Made by a program: the position numbers and the translations under genes. From Merluccius polli (Eukaryota; Chordata; Actinopteri; Gadiformes; Merlucciidae), in contig JAOPHQ010003127.1 in assembly GCA_030340625.1 (NCBI GenBank), forward strand, positions 1,412,001 to 1,476,000: 64,000 bases of DNA, given 5' to 3'. Below are positions 42,876 through 53,897 of the stretch, in pieces. The notes under the pieces are model-generated. The model searched no databases and had not been told where the DNA came from. It saw nothing but the letters and a program-made list of their open reading frames with translations. Every line of letters starts with the position of its first letter. Position 1 is the first letter of the stretch.

Positions 42876-44630
42876 ATACTTTATTTGTCCCTGAGGGGCA
42901 ATTGCAGAGGTACATAGAGTAATGATACAATAAACAAGTGACACAATACAGGAAAACAATTAAACATTTTAAACATTTAAAAATTATCATACTAATATAA
43001 TACTAATACATTATTATACTAATATAACATTTAAAAAATATATGATACTAATAATAGTGCAATAATAGTAAAGTGCAGTATAAACAGTATACATATTGAT
43101 GGGTGTATGAAGCGGATGGATGAGGTAGCAGTCCAGGGCCGAAGTCATGTGCAAGTCTCTGTGTGTGTGAGGGGGGGGAGAGGGAGAGGTGGTTCGATGC
43201 ATGAACTATGAGTGATTGGGGGGGGGGGTTAGCTAGGTGAGCAGCAGGTCAAAGATGGTTGGGAGTTGAGGAGCTGGACAGCCTTGGGGACAAAGGTCGC
43301 CTTTCTCCTCTGTGTCCTGCTGCCTGGGCAGCGAAGTTGGAGTCCTGAGGGGAGCCACTCAAACACAGGGAACAGGACGTGTGAGGGGCCCTGTAAGATC
43401 CTGCTAGCTGACCTTAGCATTTGCTGTTCACATAAGGTAGAAAGGGCACCTGACAGGGAGTTCAATAATTTTGGAGCAGACTTTGACTGTGCTCTGCAGG
43501 CGGGTTTTTGTTCTGAAGGCTGATGTAGTGGAACCAGCAGGTGATGAAGAATGTCATGTCACTCTCAATGAAGGAGTAGTTGTGAGGATGTCCTTGCTGA
43601 CCCCAAAGGAGTTTAGCTTCCTCAGAATATACTGCTGCTGCTAGCATTTCCCGAGGATCTCCTCTGTGTTGGAGGCAAATTTCAACAGGTTATCGAAGAT
43701 TGTGCCCAGGTACTTGTACTCCTCAACAATCTCTACACGGGATTCCTGTGGATAGTGGTGATGACTGCAGCAGCCAGATCCCTCTGCTTGTTGGAGAAGG
43801 TCACCACCATCTCCTTGGTCTTGTTCCCAGGCAGGAGTTGATACACAACTCCACAAACTCATAAAGAGCTGAGCTGTGGTGCTGTGAGGGGCCTGAAAGC
43901 AGAGATAGGAGGACTGTGTCGTCAGCGAACTTGACCATGTGCCAGTTTGGCTGGGTGGACCTGCAGTCATCAGTGTAGAGGATGAAGAGCAGGGGTGAGA
44001 AGACACAGCCCTGCGGGGAACTAGTTGAAGTGTGTAGGATGTCGGAGAAAGTGTTGTTCACCTCTGTGACCTGTTGGTGAGAAAGTCACAGGATTAGTCG
44101 TTCATCTAGGTGAAAGCGGGTGGTGAGTTTCTCAGCAAGAATGTGTGGCTGCAGAGTGTTAAATGAGAAGTCTGCAAACAGAAGTCTGGCTGTAGTGTTG
44201 GGGGATTCCGGATGCTTATGGATGATGTCTATGATGAATGCTTTTGCGTCATCAACCCCTCTGCTTGCGCGGTATGCAAACTGGAGTGAGTCCATCTGTG
44301 AGAATGTTGCCTTGGTGATGTGGTTTTTAAATACCTTCTCCATAGCCTGCATCACAAGAGAGGTGAGAGCCACAGGCCTGAGGTCATTCAGGACCTTAAC
44401 TGGAGGTTTTCCAAAGCTGGGGGACTGTGCCATGGAGCTCTGGAACAGGAGCTGGAAGACGCCCCCTAGCTGCTCAGCACAGTGCCTCAGGGTACAGCCA
44501 CAGATGTTGTCTGGCCCAGGTGCTGTGTTCAATTTAGTCTTCTTGAGGGCTCTCACCACATCCTCTGTGTTTATGATGAGGGCAGAGTCGCCAGGTTATA
44601 CCTCCATTGTGTTGTGTTGAAACAGTTAAA
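42876..44630 (-). pseudogene. Rex1/Babar-like LINE reverse transcriptase
   Basis: Reading down from 44559: KKTKLNTAPGPDNICGCTLR, LNDLRPVALTSLVMQAMEKV, DSLQFAYRASRGVDDAKAFI and ARLLFADFS, then in other frames SPQGCVFSPLLFILYTDDCR, VKFADDTVLLSLLSGPSQHH (FADD catalytic box, about 43930) and VEIVEEYKYLGTIFDNLLKF, ending in RTQRRKATFVPKAVQLLNSQ near 43270. This is the reverse transcriptase of CR1-related Rex1/Babar LINEs. The 3' end ('actttatttgtccctgagg', 42876 on) also fits. It is 5'-truncated, lacks the endonuclease, and has several frameshifts. Confidence 0.85.
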
Positions 44631-44733
44631 TGGCTTGCTAAAAGAAATGGGTGGAGTTTTTCCCTGGGTCGGCCCAGGTCTATCGGTGGGCGTGTCCCCA
44701 TGGGGGGGAGGGGGGGGGGGGTGGACTACGTGG

Positions 44734-45120
44734 TGTGACGAATGTATAACCGCACATATGTATCAGCAGGCTGTAATATCTACACATAGCCACTAGGGAA
44801 TATAAATAAATATATACGTTGTATTAACCGCACCTGGCCACCAGATGGCGGCACACATAATACACTGGGGGCGGGCGCTAAACACTAGCCAATCAGAGCA
44901 TATTATGCGTCATAGAGGCCACGCCTGCCCAGGTACTACCAAACCACACATCCGGGGGAAGGCAGAAACCCCCAGGCAGCGTATCTGGACAGATACCCAG
45001 CTAAGGGTAGCTCCACACGTGAATTTACATACCTCTCCTTTTGCTTCATAGATAATATACCTAAAGTGAGTTAAAAGCGATCCTGTGTCGGCGGCCTTCT
45101 TCCTCAAAGAACACACTACA
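44734..45120 (+). mobile_element. Solo LTR, family X, copy 3
   Basis: 387 bp, TGTGACGAAT to CACTACA, with GTGG on both sides (44730-44733, 45121-45124). It lies inside dispersed repeat copy B. Confidence 0.9.
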
Positions 45121-46149
45121 GTGGTATCAGCCCTGCCCCTGTTGTCATGGCCAGATGACGCCATGTCTCGTGTTCTTTTTAATATATTCATGTGTTTTGT
45201 TAAAATAGATAGCTAGATAGCTATTTAATTTTTGCTTAATTGTTAAATTGCTTTGGTCAGACAAACTGCCAACAAAAGTGTCTGTGATGTGAATGGAGTT
45301 CAAGCAGGTGGAAACAACAGCTCCCCTATTACTAGAAACCTGCACTGCATGTTGTAATCCAGGAAGTTTTCTGCACACGTGCTTCCGTGTGTGTGGGTTT
45401 GGTTGTTGAAAAGAAAGGAATAGTGTACTCCTAGTGGCCAACTCACAAATACATTTACAGCTTGTGCTAATGAGCTAATGCTAACACAGTGCATGTTATT
45501 TCAGTGCTGTGACTGCATGAAGTCTAACAAAAGACATTTACCTTAATTATTTTATTCAACTTTTCAATTTCCTAATTATTTCACAGTACCATAACACTTT
45601 AACAACCAGTATAGACATTTGAATGTCCATGTCTATGTCATTATCAATACATTTTAGAACAATACTGATTCATATTCATTCATCGTATCATCATGAAGTA
45701 TAAACCCAAGTGCTATCTCTGAATGAAAGTTACAAGGTAAACTTCAGTAACAATGTAGGTAACATTGTTTGTTGTTAACATCCTTTTGAGGAATAACCTG
45801 GTTATCATTGAAAAGTAATTCAGCAATCTGAGAAGGGATCTAATGTACAAGCTAGATTGTTCATGGACATCAGGAAGTAATGGGTTTACCTTGCAAACAC
45901 CAACCCCTCATGCTGTTTTGCTGTGCTGAACACCTCTATTTGTTAGCTTCGTCCACCACCGCGCCATATCTACAGAGGCAACGCCGTGTGGTGGTCTCCA
46001 TTATGCCCACACATGACTGCATGGGTAGCTGTCACATATACCTGTCTCTATTCCTCCACAGCTACCTATCCTATGGGCTGAACATAAGAATCAGACAGGA
46101 TTTAGGGACTGTACGATATTTAGCGGGGGGGGAGGGCCGGTCGCCAGAC

Positions 46150-47229
46150 GATCGGGTTAAAAATGTTCTGCCTGGCCCTCCCCCCTGGTAATTTTTTTTT
46201 TTCCGGGGCCCTCCCCCCGGCTCAAAAAAAATCTCCTAGGCCCTCCCCGCTACGTGAATCAAATAAAATTGGTCGGAAAATGACGTTTACAAGGTTAAAA
46301 CGGCCACATAAGCACACATACACACACACGGGTACACACGCAGCAAGAGCAGGGGTTTATGCCACGCTGTGCCTTGAACTTGAGAATGGGGACAAGCTTT
46401 TATCAATGTTATGAGACTCACCCCCCAATAATTTCACAACTTGGCTGATGACATTGTACCTTATAGGCTATTATAAGACAAAACACAAACTACCGTGACT
46501 AAGAGCGACTAATGATCACCCTGCGATTCTTGGTCTATGTGGTGCAGTACTTTGGCAAAGGAGACGTTCACTTCCTTACAGGCTATCCTATCTTTCATTT
46601 AAACATCGAACTCGGCATGAGTCATGACGATTGCCCCCCCCATAAAATCACCCGGAATTGCATCTGCCTAATGTCAACCAACACTATCGACAGAGAAATT
46701 CATTCGTTACAACCAACAACACCATCATAGCCTATTTAAACTATATTGACTTTAGACTGGACCGCAAATCCAATCCCAGTTTAGTAGAATCCCACAGGTC
46801 ATTCAAGAAAGTATTTATTTTAGGATACCAAACTAGTCTAATATTACATATGTCTCAACCAGACAAAACTATTACATCCACATTGCCATAATACCACGCT
46901 GTGTAGCTACAGTGCAATAGTTAGCCTACCCATAAGCAGTTCAATTTGGACTGCAACGATACTCTTAATCTCGGGTGAACCACAGAAGCTGCCCGGACAT
47001 TGCTTCTTCTTTGCAGAAAGTCACCACGTTTGCTGCTCGTTGTTTGACTTGACGCCATGTTTAAAAACCTGCAAGCTCACGAGGGGGGTTGTGAGAGATT
47101 CAGGTATCCACAAGTTTCCGCCGCCCCGTGATGCTTTGTTTCTTGCGACATTTTGGACTCGCCCACTCTGTCAAGGAGACGTGAATCATGTTTTGGCCTA
47201 CTAGTCCAGCAGATTAGTAAAAACATCGT
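46150..47229. other. Left interior of the TIR element, nothing recognised
   Basis: No frame with known similarity. (CA)n lies near 46310. The sequence is AT-rich and may be spacer. Confidence 0.4.
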
Positions 47230-47960
47230 TCACTTTGGTATACAAGCATGAAATTTGGCACAGATACTGTCTAAGGGCCACTATTGTGGAAAAGGGCGTT
47301 GGCCACTCAAAAATTCAATATGGCGGCCATTTTTCAAGATGGCCGCCATTGCTATTCAATGCTTATTATATCAATTATTCAAACAGTGATCCAAGCATAA
47401 CATTTGATACAAATACTCTCTAAAGGACATGTTAATGGAAAAAGATGCTTGTCCCTCAAAAGTTCAAGATGGCCGCCATTTTTAAAGATGGCCGCCGTTC
47501 CTGTCGAATATTAATTATTTCAATTGTTCAAATGGTGATGTAAGCATAAAATTAGGCAGAAATACTCTTCAAGGAACACTGTTTTGGAAAAAGGTATGTG
47601 CCACTCAAAAATTCAGGATGGCAACCATTTTCAAGATGGCCACCATTTCTGTCAAATAGTCATAATGTCTGCGTTGTCTGCCTCCTCTCCTTTGACCTGT
47701 CCAGCTTTGTTAAACTTGCGAGGGATATAAAATCCCTGCCGGCATAGCTCTCAGGTTCATTGGAGTACACAAGCCTCTCCACCATGGCAAGGTGCAGTCC
47801 ACAGAGAGGAAGGGCCACTGTTAGTGGCCAATACAAATTCAGGATGGAAACCATTTTTCAAGATGGCTGCCATTCCTGTCCTATGTTCATTGCCACTGTT
47901 TCCAAATAGTGATACAGAAAATGGAGACCTTTTCCAAGATGGATGTCATTTGTACACTGA
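47230..47960. repeat. Left subterminal array with ATGGCGGC-type motifs
   Basis: Three units of about 150 bp, then a degenerate tail, each with 'caagatggccgccatt'-like pairs (about 47311-47349, 47464-47500, 47615-47647). The array appears inverted at 50715-51125. A minus-strand fragment inside the tail reads VALPLCGLHLAMVERLVYSN (about 47810-47750) and might be a relic of the element's C-terminal coding part. Confidence 0.8.
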
Positions 47961-48023
47961 TGCACACATGCATGTTAGCAAAAATACAATAACGGCCACA
48001 CTTTTAGAAAAAGGCAATCGCAA

Positions 48024-49557
48024 AAATTCAAGATTAAGGTAAGGTTCACTGCATCATCGATTTCTTCCACAACTGTTACTTTCTCTAGCCACTCATACTC
48101 AAGGGCAAGTTGTGGCCTGAAAACATTGGTGTCGGGGTTTGGCATTGGGGTATTTGGTGGTAAAGGATTCTTTTTCTTGAAAAAAGCAGGGTGGATGTCG
48201 GTGAAAAAGTCAGGAAGTTCTGGAACAGACTTGACTCTTTCTGGAACAACCCTAAGCTGCTGACGCTCCTCACCACTGCTTTCCTTTGTCGGATGCTGAA
48301 GTACAGAGACACTGGTGCCATGGAATGATGTTGTAGCAGTTGTTGCAGAAGGATTGTGGTCAATGTTGTCCATGACAGCAGTGGTGAACAGCCCTTTCCG
48401 TAGCACCGGTGGACAGACCACACCCTCAACATACTTGCTTACTGTGGCATCTCCCAGTTGAGCTGATATCTCCAGCACCCGGTCATATGAGATACTCATA
48501 CCATGTTCATGCAGCATTTCAACCAGGCTTCTCTTCCTGGTTTTGGCGAACACAGACATACCAATGTATACTGGGAATGGAGTTTCTCTATCTTTGGAAT
48601 GTCTGTGGGCAGCTGCTCCCTCTTTGTACCGGGAGAAGCAGTTGTACTGCAACAGTTGTGCAATAGCCTGGGCAGTCTGTGAAGTGCCAAATCTCAGCTG
48701 CGATTTGATGTCGGCTCCATGTTCTACCATACCAACAAATTGTAGGAGAGATGGGGGGATGGCCTCTTTGATACATCCCTCATGGAATGTTCCATCAAAT
48801 ATGGACTGATGATCCAGAATATGCCTTCTCAGGATTTTTGCAGCCTTGGCCATGATAAGTGCCTCTGAGTCTTCAGACGCTTGAGAGAGAGCCAAGCCAA
48901 CATCTTTCTGGAAAGCCAGGAGCACATCTCTGCCCTGTTTGTGAGCCGTAAGTTCAGGGATCTCAGCCAACAGCTTTTCCTTTAGTCTGGTAGAGTTAAC
49001 TGTAGGGGAATGTACACCCAGTTGATCTAGACGCTGCTGGTACAGGCTGCACATATCTGCGAGACGGAAGGCGGAAGGACCATCAGAATTGAGACTGGTT
49101 TCAACAATATAGGTGACCAGTTCAGAAAGAGCCATAGGAAAGATGGCTGGTTGAACCGTTTCACTCTGTGACTCTTTCTCAAGCCTTCTGAGGTGGAGTT
49201 TCTCTCTGTTGTAAAGATGAATGAGACACAAATGATGGTATTTCAGCTCCTGTGCAATGGCATCAGCACCACTTAGTTGAGCCAATAATTTACCATCATT
49301 CAGTGTTTGTGCACATTCATGTAGTCTGTCATTCAGGTGCATTGTCATTATGTGACGAATGGATAACCGCACATATGTATCAACAGACTGTAATATCCTC
49401 ACATAGCTACTAAGGACTATAAACATAAATATAAGTTGTATTAACCGCACCTGATCACTAGATGGCGGCACACATAATACACTGGGGGCGGGTGCTCAAC
49501 ACTAGCCATTATGCGTCATAGAGGCCACGCCTGCCCAGATACTACCAAACAACACAT

Positions 49558-49594
<37 letters not shown>

Positions 49595-50215
49595 AAACCC
49601 TATAGGCAGCGTATCTGGACAGATACCCAGCTAAGGGGAGCTCCACGCGCGTGAATTTTACAATTCTTCTCCATTTGCTTGATAGATAATATAACTAAAG
49701 TTAAACAAATAAAGTGAGTTAAAGCGATCCTGTGTCGGCAGCCTCCTTCCTCAAAGAACACACCACAATTACCTGACGTAGGTCAGATTCAGGAGATATG
49801 TTCTCACAAAGAAGGCAAACCTGATCATCCAGACTTTTCTGCATCATGTTCTGCGACGCTTTGTTTGGCCTTCATCTGTCTCACTACATTGAGCATCGGA
49901 TTGTTGCTTCTGGGCACGAAGTAACTTTGTGTTGTTGAACCAAAGTCGACAATTGTAGTGATACTTCGCTTGGTTCCTTCTCAAAGTAGCTTCTATACCA
50001 CCACCTTCATCCAGTCGTTCCAGATCCAGGGTCATTGGCATTTTGTTGATCTTGTGAAAGAGTGGAATGTTGGTGGCAATCATTTTATAGCCATTGTGTT
50101 GAGAAACATGATGGGTAGGTGGTGATTGGAGGGGTTCCTTTGTGTCTGTCTGACAAATACAACATTTCATCCAATCAGTTGGCCTCTTGGCTGACATGAG
50201 ATTTTCATTTGCCAT
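48024..50215 (-). pseudogene. Cys-rich protein of a multi-copy family, split by a solo LTR
   Basis: I do not know a named function. From 50215 the frame reads MANENLMSAKRPTDWMKCCI with a CCIC pair, later HYNCRLWFNNTKLLRA and a basic end (KRRR). A small frame shift near 49855 leads to VCLLCENISPESDLRQ, then the solo LTR. From 49350 the gene continues MTMHLNDRLHECAQTLND, YHHLCLIHLYNREK, ELVTYIVETSLNSDGPSAFR, QGRDVLLAFQKDVGLALSQA, ETPFPVYIGMSVFAKTRKRS, LVEMLHEHGMSISYDRVLEI and GLFTTAVMDNIDHNPSATTA to EYEWLEKV near 48070. Similar proteins occur in many copies in fish and corals (from memory), with a C-terminal half that is missing here. It is probably the element's transposase or accessory protein. 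Confidence 0.6.
49351..49767 (+). mobile_element. Solo LTR, family X, copy 4
   Basis: 417 bp, TGTGACGAAT to ACACCACA, with ATTA on both sides (49347-49350, 49768-49771). It contains a run of about 32 G at 49560-49591. Read antisense, it supplies the first 40-odd codons of the open frame that starts at 49471, which are therefore not part of the original gene. Confidence 0.92.
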
Positions 50216-50714
50216 TTTGGGGGTTTGTTGTCTGATTAAGGCCGAGGGGTTATCCTTTTACCACCTCAATCATAGACATACGGTAGTACACATTCAGGTA
50301 TGGGATACAACTAGGTTCGGGTCACCTACACCTAGCCCGATCATTCATTCAGTGCCATTTAAGTCCCGTGTGATCTGTACACCTTCCAGGTAAGCATACA
50401 TGAACAAGTCATGTATTGCCCCGCTTACCCTTGGCTCGGCTCTCCCGCGCTGGCACAACCTGTCAATTCAGGTGCGGCTATCTAACTACATCTATTACTA
50501 GCTAATTGATGAGGGGCTGTTAGACAGCATTTGGGACACTAAACTTAGCTATACTATTACTACTAGTCAAGAACTACAGTGTAAGTAAAACTAGATCAGC
50601 TGACACTGAACCCCATGCTGAGTTCCACAGCAGTGAAGTCACCAGTGTGCCCTGGTTGTGTAATGACGTTCACTCTATTAAACAAAACCTTCCTTAACAC
50701 ATTAAATTGAGCTG
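50216..50714. other. Upstream region of the TIR element's gene
   Basis: Probably promoter and 5' untranslated region of the minus-strand gene. No TATA box or other frame was recognised. Confidence 0.35.
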
Positions 50715-51125
50715 ACAGAAATGGGGGCCATCTTTAAAATGGTCGCCATCTGGGTGGCACACACCTTTGTCCATGAGAATGTTCCTTGAATAATATTTGT
50801 ACCAAATTTGCTGACCATTTGAAAAATTGATGGAAGGATTCAAGAGAAATGGTGGCCATCTTTAAAAATGGCGGCCATCTTGAATTTTTGAGGGACAAGC
50901 ATCTTTTTCCATTAACATGTCCTTTAGAGAGTATTTGTATCAAATGTTATGCTTGGATCACTGTTTGAACAATTGACATAATGAGCATTTGACAGAAATA
51001 GCGGCCATCTTGAAAAAATGGCCGCCATGTTGAATTTTTGGGTGGCCAACGCCCTTTTCCCAAAAAGTGACCCTTAGAGAGTATCTGTGCCAAATTTCAT
51101 GCTTGTATACCAAAGTGAACGATTC
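50715..51125. repeat. Right subterminal array with ATGGCGGC-type motifs
   Basis: Three units of about 145 bp in the opposite orientation to 47230-47660, with 'ggcggccatcttgaa' and relatives at about 50728-50752, 50850-50885 and 51000-51035. The unit nearest the end matches the outermost left unit best ('ttggtatacaagcatgaaat' on its reverse strand). Confidence 0.8.
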
Positions 51126-51518
51126 TCTTGAAATGTGCCATTAATCTGCTGCACTACACCTTTTCAAATATCGGAAACTGATCATTGATAAGGGAAAAAA
51201 GATATCATACATCAGGAAAAAATAATTTTCCTCGGCCCTCCCCCCAGGCCAAAAATATTCTCCTGGGCCCTCCCCTAAGGCTTAAAAAAATTCTCCTAGG
51301 CCCTCCCCCCCTGACGACCGGCCCTCCCCCCCCGGTAAATATCGTACAGTCCCTTATCACCATACTCGGCATCCTGCAACAGGTCAGTATTGAAGGCTGG
51401 TTAGCCTATGACGGGTAAAATCCCAAACGGGTAAGAAACCCCGGGACAACCTAAGGCAGGCACAGTCACGATTACTTGGCCAGGTCACTGAGCACTGACT
51501 CACTTGATCATAAAGTGA

Positions 51519-52214
51519 AGGGAACAAGGGCGTAACTTTGGGTCTGCCATTGGGGGGGTTAAACTCGCGGCATATTTATTTATTGAATCATTTTCTTGTG
51601 TAAAAGGTGACATGCCAATTTGCCGTTCTTGTATTAGAAATACATTGCGATACTTTTACTGATTTTGGCTACTTTTTGACTATTTATGCCATAATGACAC
51701 AGTAGTTAAATTCAGTGTTTAAGCACTAGCCAACAGTGGCAGCTTCCACCTAATTGATTTTGTGTGTGTGTTCACCATCTTATGAAAAAAAACACAATAA
51801 CTTAAAGATTAATCAATTGCATCACTGTATTGGCACCTACATGCAGCAAATGTATTATGCACAATTCAACTCTCAAACACATCACACAATACAGGGTGGC
51901 ACACTGGAGTGCCGCTTGCACCTCTATTCTGAACATGGCAAACTGATTTCACATATTGGTGGGCATCACCAGTTCAAACTAACATCTAAACAAAAGCATG
52001 TAAATACAAAAGAAGGCCTATCTGTCAATCACATTTGAATGTATTCTACAACATATTAGGCTAAAATAAGAATTGACTAAAAGAAACAGGACGCTATACT
52101 GACGTCTATTCTGCCAGCAACTATAGTACTACTAGCAGACTATAGATATTGTTGGGCAATTCAGATAAAAGCACCAAACACCTGTTTGCGTCTCTGTGTA
52201 AAAGAAATGAACTG
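51519..52214. other. Non-coding stretch
   Basis: 'agggcgtaactttgggtc' at about 51529 looks like a hAT-type end without a visible partner. No gene supported. Confidence 0.4.
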
Positions 52215-52218
52215 TGTA

Positions 52219-53456
52219 TGTAGCACCCCTGTAAAAGGGGTGAAATGATTATTAATTGAATCAACAATCAGACGACGCTGTGTCTCTCTTCGTAACATGA
52301 GTTGTTCTCTTTATATAACAAATTCAGCATGACAATAACACATTCACAATAATCAATTTCACATTCTTCCGTATACATTCACAATTATTTAGCCGCATCA
52401 TGTCAACAACACTACTGTAATAACCCGGTTTCCATTTTCATCATAAACTATTCCAAAATAACATTCATCAGAAAATATCCGTAGCCTCAAGTAAATCAAC
52501 TTGACAAAGTACCATCTACAACTCTGGCATCATACTCATGAACATTAATGAAGGCACTAGCCCATTAAAAAAGGCACTTATCCTATAGATTCACCACTGC
52601 AAGTGTTACAATATCAGAACAAAATAATTAAGTGCAGGAAATGTTCTTAAATGCAATGGCATCTGTCAACATCATGTATTGTTTAAATGCATTACTCATC
52701 AAACTGTTTGTATCTTTTTTTTAAACCTTTAAAGAATTTCTCCTTCTCTTTTAAATGCAATAGTGCTGTTAGCTTCCACTTGTGACAAATGTATTTAGCT
52801 TGTAGCCTACTCATGAACTTCACATTGTACTTATACACAACCAACATTTATTAAATGCATGTAAACCCGGCCTACACGCCATGCCGCGACGCACCACACT
52901 GTATTTTTTAAGATGGCGCCGTCCACCATGTGGTTCTTACACAACCATCTTTTAAGCTGAATAAACCCTCTAACATAACCATTCTAACATGCTGAGGCAC
53001 TTAAATACATTCCCCATTATACCCAACACATATATCATCGACAGTGAGCCATCTATTATCAGTATTTACCTGTAAAAGGGGTGAAATGATTATTAATTGA
53101 ATCAACAATCAGACGACGCTGTGTCTCTCTTCGTAACATGAGTTGTTCTGAAGAGCAAACACACTAAAGGCGCCCCCTACAGGCCCGGTGCAGACCCGAG
53201 CAACTAATCGCCGGCTCACCACAACACACTGATCACAGGATGATCGATCAATCATGTACTGTTTTAGATCATAAAATCATGTAAACTGTTAGAAAACGAA
53301 GTCACAATGATACACAAAATAGGGAAATACTAAGAATGGCTTATGACCAAAATAAACACATTAAATCAATACCTTTGACTCAAAATAATGGCTTGTAAAC
53401 CGTTTTTTTCATCAATCAATATTATTATAAACTCAAAATATATTTAGCCTACTACA
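52219..53456 (-). repeat. 3' LTR of the recent gypsy element
   Basis: 1238 bp, TG...CA on both strands. On the minus strand 'ttatataaag' (about 52309-52318) is a TATA-like box roughly 90 bp before the LTR end. The first 81 bp after 52228 recur inside the same LTR at 53069-53149, so the promoter-proximal end is duplicated about 840 bp away. Confidence 0.95.
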
Positions 53457-53468
53457 CACTCCCCTTCA
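53457..53468 (-). promoter_or_regulatory. Polypurine tract
   Basis: On the minus strand 'tgaaggggagtg' directly precedes the TGTAG start of the 3' LTR, the place and composition of a plus-strand primer. Confidence 0.75.
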
Positions 53469-53897
53469 AAATAGATGTCGTCCTCGATATCAGAGAATGA
53501 ATACCATCACCATTTTTTTTTTTTTTACAAGCTTTTGTCTTTTAACTGTAAACAAGATATCAAAATAACTCAACCTTCTTCAGAAGCCAACAGCTTATTC
53601 AAAAGTCCAAGAGCGTATGAAAAGGCACTCGTTTGTGTCAACCACAGTCCACGAGTGTATGGAATGTATGAGTATGAACGCATTCAGCTTATTTCAAAGT
53701 CCAATGAATGTAAAGGAATCTATGCATGTTGTGTATTGCACTCGGCTTGACGTAAAGTCCAAGAGTGTGAGTATGTGGTGTAGCACTCGACTTATCACCA
53801 AGTCCAGGAGTGTAGTGTATATGTGTAATGTATGTGGGTGTGTGGGACATTTAGACAAAGGATATGAGGAGAGGGGGAGTTTGGAGGTTCTCTTCAT
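53469..53897 (-). other. 3' untranslated region between pol and LTR
   Basis: Contains degenerate units of about 70 bp around 'aagtccaagagtgt' (53608, 53755, 53800). No envelope-like frame, so the element looks like a retrotransposon and not a retrovirus. Confidence 0.6.

Larger units (their letters stand above)
46105..51353 (-). mobile_element. 5.25-kb TIR element of unclear superfamily
   Basis: The ends are inverted repeats ('gggactgtacgatattta', then G/C-rich, about 45 bp in all), and TTA lies on each side (46102-46104, 51354-51356). Comparison with dispersed repeat copy A independently confirms both boundaries. Behind the terminal repeats are C-rich blocks ('ggccctcccc'), then inverted arrays of about 150-bp units. 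The single recognisable gene is on the minus strand. A 3-bp target fits PIF/Harbinger, CMC or Academ-like groups, but the protein is not a HARBI1 type. Confidence 0.85.
42755..51518. repeat. Dispersed repeat, copy B, split by three insertions
   Basis: The pieces 42755-42874, about 44650-44729, 45125-46104 and 51357-51518 align in order with copy A (10068-11336). They are separated by a LINE (42876-44630), a solo LTR (44734-45120) and a 5.25-kb TIR element (46105-51353). Copy A gives the uninterrupted sequence for the last two insertion sites. Confidence 0.8.

Noticed and set aside
49351..49471. N-terminal 40-odd residues of the 498-codon frame starting at 49471
   Set aside because: They lie inside the solo LTR, antisense, and are not part of the original gene.
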